A DNA stretch of 64,000 bases from Dehalococcoidia bacterium (GCA_020847985.1 JADLBC010000045.1:1-64000), one strand, 5' to 3'; numbered from the stretch's first letter, positions 30,709-39,590 are shown. A program made the numbers and translations. Notes: generated by a model from the letters alone, not told the origin.

Positions 30709-33123
30709 GTGAAATTACTCCTCTCATGGTTGCGTGAATTCGTCGATGTCGACCTGCCTGTGCCCGAGCTTGCGCGGCGGTTGATCGATGCCACGGCGGA
30801 GGTCGAGGGCTGGGAGACCATCGGCGCGGGCTGGGACCCGGAGCGAATCCGCGTCGCACAGGTTGTGGCGGTCGAGCCCCACCCCAACGCCGACCGCCTG
30901 CGCCTTGCCACGGTTGAGACTGGCTCCGGCCTCCAGCAGGTCGTCTGCGGCGCGCCGAATATCGCGGCCGGCCAGAAGGTCGCCTTCGCCACCGAAGGCG
31001 CCGTGCTCATCGATGGCCACACTGGCGAAACCGCGAAGCTCAAGCTCCGCCCCATCCGCGGCGTCGAATCGGCGGGGATGGTCCTGAGCGAAAAGGAGCT
31101 CGGCCTCAGCGACAGCCACGAGGGCATCCTCGTGCTCCCGGACGACGCCGTCGTAGGCCGCCCACTCGTCGAGCAGCTTGGGGATGTCCTCTTCGATATC
31201 TCCACCTGGGCGAACCGCGCCGACTTGCTCGGCGTGCTCGGCCTCGCGCGCGAAGTGTCCGCGCTCGTCTCGCGACCCCTGCGCGAACCCTCCACGGAGT
31301 ACTCCGAAGCCGGCCCGCCCACGGAGTCGCTCGCCAGCGTCACCGTGCAGGACCCGGACCTCTGCCCGCGCTTCATGGTGTCCGTGATCCAGGACGTCAC
31401 GCTCGGCCCGTCGCCCGCGTGGATGCAGGAGCGGCTCCTGCGCCACGGCATGCGCCCCATCAACAACGTCGTCGACATCACCAACTACGTCATGATCGAG
31501 ACCGGCCAGCCGCTGCACGCCTTCGATTACGACCTCGTGCGCGGCAAGCAGCTCATCGCGCGCCGCGCCGTCCCTGGCGAAAAGCTCGTCACCCTTGACG
31601 GCGTCGAGCGCGAATTCGATGGGCAGATGGTGCTCGTCTGCGACGGCGAAGGCCCCGTGAGCGTGGCCGGCGTCATGGGCGGCGGCAACAGCGAGGTCAG
31701 CGAATCCACCCGCACCATCCTCCTCGAGGCCGCGAACTGGGTGCCCGGGAATATCCGCCGGACCTCCATGTACCTCAAGCTCCGCAGCGAGGCGAGCCTC
31801 CGGTTCGAAAAGGGGCTTGGCCCCGAAATGGCCGAGTTCGCACTCAAGCGCGCCCTCCACCTCTTCGAACAGCTGACCGGCGGCACCGTCTCCCGGGGCG
31901 TGATCGATGTTTACCCGGGCAAGCGGCCGCCGCGCACCATCATCCTCCCCGCCGCGCGCATCGAGCAGGTCCTCGGGTACGCCATCGGCCCCGACGAGGT
32001 TCGCCGCATCCTCAGTGACCTCGGCTTCCTCTGTCACCATCTCCCGCCCGATCGCTACAGCGTGCAGCCCCCGTACTGGCGGCCGGACGTGCTCATCGCC
32101 GACGACCTGATCGAGGACGTCGCCCGCATCCACGGGTACGACAAGCTGCCCGCCACGAAGCTGCGCGGCAGCCTCCCAGAGCCCGAGCCGCGCCCCGTCG
32201 AGGACCTGCGCGAGCGCGTGCGCGATCTTGCCGTCGGCCTCGGGTTCCAGGAAATCATCACCTACAGCCTCACCGAGAAGCAGAAGCTGGAACGCGTCGT
32301 GGCGCCGGGAGATGTCCGTCGCATGGCGCCGTTGTCTGTCGTGAACCCGGTCGCGGCGCGGCACACCTACCTGCGCACCTCCCTCCGCGCGGGCCTGCTC
32401 GAAACTTACGCCGCGAATCGCCGGCAGCACGATGGCCCCCTGCGCATGTTCGAAGTGGGCCAGGAGTTCCTGCCCGTCGAGGCCGACCTCCCGCACGAAC
32501 GGAAGGTGTTCTGCGCCCTCGCCGGCGGCACGCGCGAAGCTCGTTGGGCGAAAGCCGGGGACGATCGCCTCGACTTCTTCGACGCGAAGGGCGCCGCGGA
32601 AGCCGTGCTGGGCGCGCTCGGCGTCCCCGGCACCTTCGCCGCCGCGAACGAATTCGGCCTGCTCGAAGGGCACACGGCGCGGGTCGCCTCGGGCAAACAG
32701 CCCGTGGGCGTCGTCGCGCAGGTACACCCGGACACCGCCGCCGCCTTCGATATCGATGAGCCCGTCTTCATGGTCGAACTCTGGCTCGAGGACCTCGTGC
32801 GCGTGCTCCCCGAACGGCCCGCCTACCTCGCGCCCTCGCGCTTCCCCGAGATGCGCCACGACCTCGCCCTGCTGATCGACACGGCGACCCCGGCCGTCCG
32901 CCTCGTCGATATCGTGCGCTCCCACCGTTCCGGGACGGTCCGCATCACGGCCGATATTTTCGACGAGTATCGCGGCCGGGGCGTGCCCGAGGGCAAGAAG
33001 TCGCTCGCGGTCGCGGTTCGCTACCAGGCCGAGGACCGGACCCTCACCGACGAAGAGGTCGCCCGCATCGAAACCGGTTTGCTCAAGCGGCTGGAGAAGG
33101 AGCTGGGCGCCGTCCGACGCTAG
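30709..33123 (+). CDS. pheT: Phenylalanyl-tRNA synthetase beta subunit
   Basis: An 804-residue PheT with the usual domain order: EMAP-like tRNA-binding domain near the N-terminus (VVAVEPHPNADRLRLATVET), B3/B4 editing region (about 205-400), B5 domain, catalytic-like core, and C-terminal anticodon-binding FDX-ACB (from about 710, RFPEMRHDLALLIDTATPAV). GTG start at 30709 with CAGGAG eight bases upstream. Confidence 0.97.
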   Translation: MKLLLSWLREFVDVDLPVPELARRLIDATAEVEGWETIGAGWDPERIRVAQVVAVEPHPNADRLRLATVETGSGLQQVVCGAPNIAAGQKVAFATEGAVLIDGHTGETAKLKLRPIRGVESAGMVLSEKELGLSDSHEGILVLPDDAVVGRPLVEQLGDVLFDISTWANRADLLGVLGLAREVSALVSRPLREPSTEYSEAGPPTESLASVTVQDPDLCPRFMVSVIQDVTLGPSPAWMQERLLRHGMRPINNVVDITNYVMIETGQPLHAFDYDLVRGKQLIARRAVPGEKLVTLDGVEREFDGQMVLVCDGEGPVSVAGVMGGGNSEVSESTRTILLEAANWVPGNIRRTSMYLKLRSEASLRFEKGLGPEMAEFALKRALHLFEQLTGGTVSRGVIDVYPGKRPPRTIILPAARIEQVLGYAIGPDEVRRILSDLGFLCHHLPPDRYSVQPPYWRPDVLIADDLIEDVARIHGYDKLPATKLRGSLPEPEPRPVEDLRERVRDLAVGLGFQEIITYSLTEKQKLERVVAPGDVRRMAPLSVVNPVAARHTYLRTSLRAGLLETYAANRRQHDGPLRMFEVGQEFLPVEADLPHERKVFCALAGGTREARWAKAGDDRLDFFDAKGAAEAVLGALGVPGTFAAANEFGLLEGHTARVASGKQPVGVVAQVHPDTAAAFDIDEPVFMVELWLEDLVRVLPERPAYLAPSRFPEMRHDLALLIDTATPAVRLVDIVRSHRSGTVRITADIFDEYRGRGVPEGKKSLAVAVRYQAEDRTLTDEEVARIETGLLKRLEKELGAVRR

Positions 33124-33150
33124 CCGGGCCGCGTTCCTGGCCACCGCCAA

Positions 33151-33180
33151 GTGACGGACGGCGCGGCCGTCTGGTATCGT
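33151..33180 (+). promoter_or_regulatory. Candidate promoter of rpsU
   Basis: GTGACG (33151-33156), 18-nt spacer, TATCGT (33175-33180). It lies in the 119-nt gap after pheT and would give a leader of about 55 nt before rpsU. Confidence 0.4.
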
Positions 33181-33242
33181 GTTTGGGTTGCGGCCCCCGC
33201 GTGGGCAATTCCCTTCGCAAGAAGGTGGGGTGATTCGGCACT

Positions 33243-33464
33243 CTGTCAGAGGTAATCGTCGGCGATAACGAGTCCTTCGAGGGCGCCCTCAAGCGCTTCA
33301 ACAAGCGCGTCATGATGGATGGCATCCTTTCGGAGGTACGGCGCCGGGCCCACTACGAAAAGCCCAGCGTGAAAAAGAAGCGGAAGGAAGCCGCACGGCT
33401 TCGCAAGCTCCTCAAGAAGAAGCTGCGGAGCGAAGCGCGGGACCGGGAACGGCCGCGCCGCTAG
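33243..33464 (+). CDS. rpsU: 30S ribosomal protein S21, apparent CTG start
   Basis: The 73-residue S21 reads SEVIVGDNESFEGALKRFNK, then a KKKRKEAARLRKLLKKK basic helix. The frame opens after a TGA at 33231-33233, and the only codons before the conserved Ser-Glu-Val are TTC GGC ACT CTG. No ATG, GTG or TTG is available until Met26. CTG at 33243 matches the family start exactly, and an AAGGTGGGGTGAT Shine-Dalgarno-like stretch lies upstream. A canonical terminator follows, so the gene is intact. S21 sits near the mRNA entry region of the 30S and helps initiation. Confidence 0.88.
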   Translation: MSEVIVGDNESFEGALKRFNKRVMMDGILSEVRRRAHYEKPSVKKKRKEAARLRKLLKKKLRSEARDRERPRR

Positions 33465-33485
33465 GGCGACACCGTACGAACGAAG

Positions 33486-33508
33486 GCCGGGAGCAATCCC
33501 GGCTTTTT
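33486..33508 (+). terminator. Rho-independent terminator of rpsU
   Basis: GCCGGGA-GCAA-TCCCGGC followed by TTTTT. The GNRA tetraloop and U-tract make it the clearest intrinsic terminator in the window. Confidence 0.93.
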
Positions 33509-33546
33509 CGTGTCTCCGGGGTCTCCCGGCCGCGGGTGCCAGTGCC

Positions 33547-33566
33547 TATACTCGAACAGAAGTTCG
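33547..33566 (+). promoter_or_regulatory. LexA (SOS) box overlapping the dinB promoter
   Basis: CGAACAGAAGTTCG (33553-33566) is a perfect match to the Gram-positive/actinobacterial LexA consensus CGAAC-N4-GTTCG. It begins next to a -10-like TATACT (33547-33552) and ends one base before the dinB ATG. Bound LexA would cover the transcription start. The mRNA would be nearly leaderless. Confidence 0.88.
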
Positions 33567-33567
33567 T

Positions 33568-34785
33568 ATGCCCGATTCGCCCGCGCCCACCGTCATCCAC
33601 GTCGACCTCGACGCCTTCTTCGTGTCGATGGAGCTGCTGCGTCACCCCGAACTGCGCGGCCTGCCCGTCATCGTCGGCGGTCCCGGCGCCCGCGGCGTGG
33701 TGAGCACCTGCAGCTACGAAGCACGCACGTTCGGGGTACGCTCCGGCATGCCCGGCTCGCGGGCCCGCCAGCTCTGCCCCCAGGCCGTCTTCCTCCCCGG
33801 CGACTTCCGCTTCTACGCCCCCGCTTCCCGCGCGTTCCACGCCATCCTTCGCGACTACACCCCGCTGGTGGAGCCGGCCGGCGCCGATGAGGCCTACCTC
33901 GACGTGCGCGGCTGCGAACGCATCCTCGGCGACGGCCCCTGGATCGCGAGCGAAATCCGCCGCCGCGTGCGCGAGGAGATCGGCATCACCGCCTCCGCCG
34001 GCGTCTCCACCAACAAGCTCGTGTCCAAGGTCGCGAGCGATGCCGGCAAGCCCGACGGCCTCGTCGTCGTGCCTCCCGGGGGCGAGGCCGAGTTCTTCGC
34101 GCCGCGCCCCATCCGCGACCTGCCGATGGTCGGCCCGAAGACGGCGGAGGCGCTGGCGGCCATCGGTGTCACCACCATCGGCCAACTCGCGGCCATTCCC
34201 GCGTCCGTCCTCGAAGGCCGCTTCGGCCGCCACGGCCGCGAACTCGCCGAGCGCGCCCGCGGCGTCTTCGATGCACCCGTGCTCGCCGGCCGCGGCGAGG
34301 CGAAGTCCGTCAGCCGCGAGATGACCTTCAGCCACGACGAGCCCGACCGCGCACGCCTCCGCGCCGTCATCCGCGGCCAGGCCGAACGCATCGCCGCCGA
34401 GCTCGCCCAGGCTGGCAAGAGCGCCCGGACCGTCACCCTCAAGCTGCGCTTCCCACCCTTCGAGACGCTCACCCGGTCGGCCACCGTCGCCCGCCCTGTC
34501 GGCCTCGCCGACGAGCTGTTCGAGGCCGGCACCCGGCTCTTCGAAGAGGCGTGGGCGGCGAACGGGCGGCGCCCCGTGCGGCTCCTGGGCATCGGCGCCA
34601 CGAACCTCCAGGAGCGCGCCCGCCAGCTCGGCCTGGGCGAAACGCTCGAAGCCGACCGGCTCTCCGGCGCCGTCGCGGAGGTCCGTGCGAAGTTCGGCGA
34701 GGGTGCACTGCGTCGTGCCGCCGAACTCGGGGCGCGGGTCCCCCGCTACGGCGCTGGCGGCGCCTCCGACCCTCGTCTAGAGTGA
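33568..34785 (+). CDS. dinB: DNA polymerase IV (Y family)
   Basis: A 405-residue Y-family polymerase: VIHVDLDAFFVSMELLRHPE (catalytic Asp and steric-gate region), CSYEARTFGVRSGMP, catalytic GADEAYLDV (the usual Ser before the Asp-Glu pair is Ala), SAGVSTNKLVSKVASDAGKP, two HhH units around RDLPMVGPKTAEALAAIGVT, and a little-finger domain to about 360. It performs error-prone bypass of lesions. Direct SOS control is indicated by the LexA box one base upstream. No beta-clamp pentapeptide is obvious at the C-terminus. Confidence 0.95.
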   Translation: MPDSPAPTVIHVDLDAFFVSMELLRHPELRGLPVIVGGPGARGVVSTCSYEARTFGVRSGMPGSRARQLCPQAVFLPGDFRFYAPASRAFHAILRDYTPLVEPAGADEAYLDVRGCERILGDGPWIASEIRRRVREEIGITASAGVSTNKLVSKVASDAGKPDGLVVVPPGGEAEFFAPRPIRDLPMVGPKTAEALAAIGVTTIGQLAAIPASVLEGRFGRHGRELAERARGVFDAPVLAGRGEAKSVSREMTFSHDEPDRARLRAVIRGQAERIAAELAQAGKSARTVTLKLRFPPFETLTRSATVARPVGLADELFEAGTRLFEEAWAANGRRPVRLLGIGATNLQERARQLGLGETLEADRLSGAVAEVRAKFGEGALRRAAELGARVPRYGAGGASDPRLE

Positions 34786-34829
34786 GCCCGCTCCCGATCG
34801 GGGGCTCATCCCATCCGCGAGGGACCGGC

Positions 34830-35981
34830 GTGACCTACCTCACCGAGGAGCGTTTGCTCATCCAGAAGTCCGCGCGCGACTTCTCCATCAAGGAGGTGTT
34901 GCCCGTCGCGAACGAGCTCGACCGCGTGAAGGGCGACATCCCCATGTCCCTGCGCGACCAGATGGGCGAACTTGGCTACTTCGGCATGCGCATCCCGGAG
35001 CAGTATGGCGGGCTCGGCCTCGGCGTCTTCGAATACATCCTCGTCACCGAAGAGCTGGCACGTTCGTGGATGAGCGTCGCCAGCATCATTGCCCGCGGCA
35101 ACGGCCTCGGCGGCGGCTTCAGCGACGAACAGAAGGAGCGCTACCTGCCTCGCATGGCCCGCGGCGAGTTCCTCGGCGCGATGGCGCTCTCCGAGCCCGA
35201 GGCCGGCTCCGACCTCGCGAACGTGCAGTGCCGCGCCCGCCGCGATGGCGACGAGTGGGTGATCACGGGGAACAAGATGTGGTGCACTTTCGCCGACGGC
35301 GCCGACTACATCCAGGTCCTCTGCCGCACCGGGGAGGCGGACCCCTCCGCGCGCCATCGCGGCACCGCCATGTTCTTCTTCGAAAAGGAGCGCGGCGCCT
35401 TTCCGCCAGGGGTGCAGGCCACGCTCATCAACAAGATCGGCTATCACGGCTGGCGGACCTGGGAACTGCACTTCGATGATTTCCGCGTGCCCGCCACCGC
35501 CCGCCTCGGCGACGAGCGCACCGAAGGGTTCAAGTCGGCCGCGGGGTTCCTCGAAGCAGCGCGCGCCCACACCGCCGCGCGCGCGACTGGCCTCGCCCGC
35601 GGCGCGCTCGAAGACTCCATCGACTACGCCGGCAAGCGCGTCCAGTTCGGCCAGCCCATCGGCAAGTTCCAGGCCATTCGCTTCAAAATCGCGGAGATGG
35701 CCGCCGAGATCGAGGCTGCCCGCCAGCTCACCTACTTCTGCTGCGACGCCATCGATTCCGGCCGCCGCTGCGACCGCGAGGCCGCCATGGCGAAATGGTT
35801 CGCCAGCGAAATGGCCGAACGCGTCACCAGCCAGGCCCTGCAGATCCACGGGGGCGTCGGGTACACCACCGACCTCCCCATCGAACGCTACTGGCGCGAC
35901 GCCCGCCTCACCAGGATCTTCGAAGGCACGAGCGAAATCCAGCTGCGCATCATCTCCGACCGTCTGCTCGGCGACCGGTAG
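34830..35981 (+). CDS. Acyl-CoA dehydrogenase
   Basis: A 383-residue acyl-CoA dehydrogenase: MALSEPEAGSDLANVQCRAR (flavin/substrate motif), MWCTFADGADYIQVL, QIHGGVGYTTDLPIERYWRD and FEGTSEIQLRII. It oxidises an acyl-CoA at the alpha-beta bond with FAD; chain specificity is not evident. GTG start with GAGGGA upstream. Monocistronic; an imperfect hairpin follows. Confidence 0.92.
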   Translation: MTYLTEERLLIQKSARDFSIKEVLPVANELDRVKGDIPMSLRDQMGELGYFGMRIPEQYGGLGLGVFEYILVTEELARSWMSVASIIARGNGLGGGFSDEQKERYLPRMARGEFLGAMALSEPEAGSDLANVQCRARRDGDEWVITGNKMWCTFADGADYIQVLCRTGEADPSARHRGTAMFFFEKERGAFPPGVQATLINKIGYHGWRTWELHFDDFRVPATARLGDERTEGFKSAAGFLEAARAHTAARATGLARGALEDSIDYAGKRVQFGQPIGKFQAIRFKIAEMAAEIEAARQLTYFCCDAIDSGRRCDREAAMAKWFASEMAERVTSQALQIHGGVGYTTDLPIERYWRDARLTRIFEGTSEIQLRIISDRLLGDR

Positions 35982-36002
35982 GCGTGCCCGCGCGAGGAGT
36001 GC

Positions 36003-36032
36003 CACGGACCGGGCCGCGAAGCCCGGCCCGTG
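36003..36032. terminator. Hairpin after acyl-CoA dehydrogenase gene
   Basis: CACGG-A-CCGGGC, loop CGCGAA, GCCCGG-C-CCGTG: an 11-bp stem interrupted by one A-C mismatch, 21 nt past the stop. There is no U-tract. The rest of 35982-36235 shows nothing I can support. Confidence 0.5.
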
Positions 36033-36235
36033 GGCGCTCCCTGGGGTCCGAGGCCGGGCGGAAGCCTCGCAAACGTCCGCCCGAACTCTGGCTGCGAACG
36101 GGACGCGAGAACGGCCCGGGATGCACCAGCGGTGACGGACTGGCGCAACGCCACATCCCTCACGCGGCGGACTATACGTTAGCCTCGCCTATTTGCGAAT
36201 CCGTTGTGTGGTATTCATGCGAAGCGCGCCCGGGA

Positions 36236-37504
36236 TTACTGCCCTGCCGGCGCCGCCGAGACCACCGCGCCCACCCGTGAGCGCGTGGAGAGGTACCGGT
36301 ACGTGAACGCCACGATGATCCCGAGCCCACAGATGCCCGCTTCGAGCCCCAGCGTGCGAGGCACACCGATGGACTCCGCGAGGTGCCCGGTGACGAACCC
36401 GCCGATCGGCGTCGTCCCACCGAGCAGCAACTGATAGATGGAAATCACGCGGCCGCGCAGTTCGTCCGGGACCTGGAGCTGGATGGAGGTGTTGATCGTG
36501 TTCGTGAACGCGATGCTCGTCAGCCCCTGCCCGACGAACAGCGCCGCCGTCACGTAGAACCAGTGCGAGGCCGCGATGCTCGCGAAGATGACCACGAACG
36601 CCACCGTCGCGAGCGTGAACATGCGCGGCGTCGCGCGGCCCGTCGCCGCCAGCGTCAACGCCGAGATCAGCGACCCGAGCCCCATGCACGAAGTCAGCAA
36701 CCCGAACCGTTCGGGCCCGACGTTCAGGACGAACCGCGAAACCAGCGGGATGACGACGGTGAAGTTGTAGCCAAACGTGCCGATGAACGCCAGCAGGATG
36801 AGCAGATACAGGATCGAGGGCGTCTTCAGCGCGAAGCGGAAGCCTTCGCCCACCTGGCGGAAGATGTTCCCCCGCCGTGGGCGCCGCTCAACCACATGGA
36901 ACTGGCCCGAGCGCATGAGCGCGAACGCCGCCAGCACCGCCACGAAGCTAACCGCGTTGAGGAAGAACGCCGTCGCGATGCCCGTCGCCGCGATCGCGAT
37001 GCCCGCCACCGCCGGCCCGATGATGCGCCCGGCGTTGAACACGCTGCTGTTGAGCGCCACCGCGTTCACCAGGTCGTCCTTACCCACGAGTTCCACCACG
37101 AACGCCTGCCGCACCGGATTGCCAAATGCGTTCGTCAGGCCGAGCACGAGTGCGAGGCAGTAGATGTGCCAGAGTTCGACCGTCCCGGTCGCGACGAGCA
37201 CGCCCAGCAGCGCCGCCTGCGCGAGGGCCGTGGATTGCGTAAAAAAGAGCAGCTTCCGCTTCGGCACACGGTCCGCGAGCACGCCGCCGAACAGGATGAA
37301 CGCTGTCTGCGGCAGGAACTGCAGCATCGTCACCGTGCCCAGCGCCGCTGCCGACCCCGTCAGTTTCAGCACGAGCCACGCCTGTCCCGTCGTCTGCATC
37401 CAGGTGCCGATGATGGAAATCATCTGGCCGAAGAAGTAGACCCGGTAGTTCCAGTTCCTCAGCGAGGAGAACTGGCGGGCGACGAGCGCGGAAGGGATTG
37501 GCAC
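36236..37504 (-). CDS. MFS transporter (EntS-like, MFS_3)
   Basis: A 422-residue protein with about 12 membrane segments in two halves (RNWNYRVYFFGQMISIIGTW; LADRVPKRKLLFFTQ as the A-loop motif; central basic loop ERRPRRGNIFRQVGEGFRFA). This branch includes exporters of siderophores and drugs. GTG start at 37504. It lies 84 nt after the acyl-CoA dehydrogenase gene in the same direction, with a candidate operator between. Confidence 0.9.
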   Translation of the reverse strand: MPIPSALVARQFSSLRNWNYRVYFFGQMISIIGTWMQTTGQAWLVLKLTGSAAALGTVTMLQFLPQTAFILFGGVLADRVPKRKLLFFTQSTALAQAALLGVLVATGTVELWHIYCLALVLGLTNAFGNPVRQAFVVELVGKDDLVNAVALNSSVFNAGRIIGPAVAGIAIAATGIATAFFLNAVSFVAVLAAFALMRSGQFHVVERRPRRGNIFRQVGEGFRFALKTPSILYLLILLAFIGTFGYNFTVVIPLVSRFVLNVGPERFGLLTSCMGLGSLISALTLAATGRATPRMFTLATVAFVVIFASIAASHWFYVTAALFVGQGLTSIAFTNTINTSIQLQVPDELRGRVISIYQLLLGGTTPIGGFVTGHLAESIGVPRTLGLEAGICGLGIIVAFTYRYLSTRSRVGAVVSAAPAGQ

Positions 37505-37518
37505 CTGCCCATCATACG

Positions 37519-37534
37519 CTAACGTTCACGTCAA
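37519..37534 (-). promoter_or_regulatory. Candidate operator upstream of the MFS gene
   Basis: On the minus strand TTGACGTGAACGTTAG. It resembles the LiuR/TetR-type palindrome TTGACGT-TAACGTCAA that I recall for acyl-CoA-catabolism regulators (13 of 16 positions). It lies 15 nt before the MFS start, in the gap after acyl-CoA dehydrogenase. Confidence 0.3.
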
Positions 37535-37588
37535 TGTCAGTAGGCGCCGGCCGGTTCCATTGCCGCGATGTTTACGAACGCCCGCTCG

Positions 37589-38722
37589 CTACCCCCGCGG
37601 CATGCCCAGGCCGCGCTGGGCGATGATGTTCCGGTTCACTTCGCTCGTGCCCGCAGCAATCGTGAGCGAGACCGCGTTCAGGTACGTGAACGGCACGTTC
37701 CCGCGCATCGGCGCGTTCTCGCCGAGCAGCTGCGATGGCATCCCCACGGTGCCCATCGCCACGCGCGCCATCCGCTGGTGCAATTCCGTGCCGAACGTCT
37801 TCGCCATCGAAGCCTCGTAGTTCGGGATCATCCCCTGGCTCTGCATCCAGGCGACGCGATACGACATAAGCCGCCCCACCGCAAAGCTCAGCCCGATGTC
37901 CGCCAGCGCGTGCCGGATGACGCCATCGTCGAACAGCGTCCCCCCGGGGGCGCGGGCGGGCGTCCGCTTCGCATATCCCACGACCTCCTCGTATGTCTTC
38001 AGCCCGCCGATAACGCGACCGATGCCCGAGCGTTCGAAATCGAGCGTCGCCGTCGAGACGTACCACCCGCGGTTCACTTCGCCCACGACGGCCGTGGCAG
38101 GCACGCGCACGTCCTCGAAGAACACTTCGTTGAAGTGCTGCTGGCCGTTCATCTGCTTCAACGGCCGCACCGTGATGCCCGGCAGCTTCATATCGAGGAG
38201 GAAGTAGGTGATGCCCCGGTGCTTGGGCGCGTCCGGGTCGGTGCGCGCGAGCAGGATCATGTAGTCCGCCGATTGCGCGCCCGAGGTCCAGATCTTCTGC
38301 CCGTTCACCACATACACGTCGCCCTCGCGGATGGCGCGCGTCTGCAGCGACGCGAGGTCCGATCCCGACCCCGGCTCCGAAAAGCCCTGGCACCACGCGA
38401 TTTCGTCGCGCACGATGCGCGGCAGAAGCTCCGACTTCTGGGCTTCGGTCCCGAAGAGGATGATCGTCGGCCCCACCCGGTCCGTGCCCATCGTCTGCCC
38501 CGGGGCGCGGTTGTAGGCCATCTCCTCGTTGTAGACGAGTTGCCGCATGTGCGATGCGGCCTGCCCGCCGTGCTCCTTCGGCCACGACATCGTCAGCCAG
38601 CCCTTCGCCGCGAGCTTCTTCGTGAACGACTCACCGGTGCGCGCTTTCGGGAACTCCTCGTGAATGAACGAACGCACCTCCGTGCGGAACGACTCTTCCT
38701 CGGCCGTGAATCGAAACTCCAT
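37589..38722 (-). CDS. Acyl-CoA dehydrogenase family protein
   Basis: A 377-residue protein: WPKEHGGQAASHMRQLVYNE, CQGFSEPGSGSDLASLQTRA (flavin motif), IWTSGAQSADYMILLARTDP, and C-terminal LTIAAGTSEVNRNIIAQRGL. The closest resemblance is to long-chain or FadE-like dehydrogenases of sterol and branched-acid pathways; the substrate is not known. ATG at 38722 with GGAGG six bases upstream. Confidence 0.9.
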   Translation of the reverse strand: MEFRFTAEEESFRTEVRSFIHEEFPKARTGESFTKKLAAKGWLTMSWPKEHGGQAASHMRQLVYNEEMAYNRAPGQTMGTDRVGPTIILFGTEAQKSELLPRIVRDEIAWCQGFSEPGSGSDLASLQTRAIREGDVYVVNGQKIWTSGAQSADYMILLARTDPDAPKHRGITYFLLDMKLPGITVRPLKQMNGQQHFNEVFFEDVRVPATAVVGEVNRGWYVSTATLDFERSGIGRVIGGLKTYEEVVGYAKRTPARAPGGTLFDDGVIRHALADIGLSFAVGRLMSYRVAWMQSQGMIPNYEASMAKTFGTELHQRMARVAMGTVGMPSQLLGENAPMRGNVPFTYLNAVSLTIAAGTSEVNRNIIAQRGLGMPRG

Positions 38723-38922
38723 CGAGCGCCTCCGATGCCCATCGCTGCGGATGGCCGGACAATACCGAAGTTCGGGCCCAATGGGCCAGTGCCAGGCGCC
38801 GGGAGGGCCGTTGGGCCGCCGCGATGGGCCCCCCATGGACGCTCGCCGTTGGCCGGACGCTGCCACAATCAGCCTGTGGCCGAAGCCCTCGGATCGACAG
38901 CCGTGCCTTCAAGGGGCGCCAC

Positions 38923-39324
38923 GTGACCGCCGGTCGGTGGGTTCGGCCGCGGATGCAGCGCAGGCTCGCGCTGGTACTTCTATTCGCCTTGCTTCCAACA
39001 CTCAGCTACTTCGGCCACTGGCCGGAGGTTTCGTTCGCGATCCCCGGTTCATCGCTGGTGCTCGGCCTGCCCGGTTCGGCCGCGCACACCCACGCCGCGG
39101 ATCCCGGCAGCGGTGCCGGCGGCCACACGAGCCACTGCCATTCCGAGGCGGCCTCCTGCTCCGATGCGCCGTTCACCGGCGTGAGCGCGTTCGCGATGCT
39201 CAATGAGACCGTCGCGTTTCTCGGCGCCGCCGGCCTCCTCACACTCCTTGCACTGTGCTGGTGGCGGCCAGTTTCTTCGCAACCGCTCAGCCCGGAGCTT
39301 CGTCCTCCGCGCGCGCTGGCATAG
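38923..39324 (+). CDS. Small membrane protein with His/Cys-rich external loop
   Basis: About 133 residues: an N-terminal hydrophobic helix (RLALVLLFALLPTLSYFGH), a roughly 60-residue loop with the cluster HTHAADPGSGAGGHTSHCHS (then EAASCSD), and a second helix (VAFLGAAGLLTLLALCWWR). Five His and two Cys within about 25 residues suggest metal binding outside the membrane. GTG at 38923 has AAGGGGCG upstream; ATG at 38953 is an alternative. It precedes a metal/cofactor ABC importer on the same strand, which may be relevant. No family recognised. Confidence 0.6.
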   Translation: MTAGRWVRPRMQRRLALVLLFALLPTLSYFGHWPEVSFAIPGSSLVLGLPGSAAHTHAADPGSGAGGHTSHCHSEAASCSDAPFTGVSAFAMLNETVAFLGAAGLLTLLALCWWRPVSSQPLSPELRPPRALA

Positions 39325-39484
39325 CGGGAGTGTCGAACCCGGTGGCATAGCGCCCGCGGCATCGCCGGCAAGGCGGCGCCAGGGGCGCCAACCAGCCACT
39401 GTGTCTTTCACGACTCCAACTCCTCGTGCCCGCCCTCCGTGCGCGCTCTCCTTCTCCTTCCCTCTTCTCCAGTGCATGAGGGGC

Positions 39485-39590
39485 CGGCGTGGGAGCCACG
39501 CCGTGGAGGTCTGTTCGATGCTCTCGACGATCGCCCGTCGGCCGGGGCTCCCATGCCCCGGCCGCCTTCTCCACCGGTCCCCCGCCGGTG
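39485..39590 (+). ncRNA. Three-hairpin structured region upstream of the ABC importer (candidate leader RNA)
   Basis: Three stem-loops lie in 106 nt: CGGCGTGG-GAG-CCACGCCG (39485-39503), CGGCCGGGGC-TCCCAT-GCCCCGGCCG (39539-39564, perfect 10 bp) and CACCGG-TCCCCCG-CCGGTG (39572-39590). The 382-nt gap 39325-39706 has no supportable gene. I looked for cobalamin-riboswitch elements and did not find a convincing set. A leader RNA or attenuator is possible; so is chance in a GC-rich gap. Confidence 0.25.

Noticed and set aside
30724..33150. An 808-codon minus-strand frame opposite pheT
   Set aside because: pheT is certain; the antisense product has no recognisable domain.
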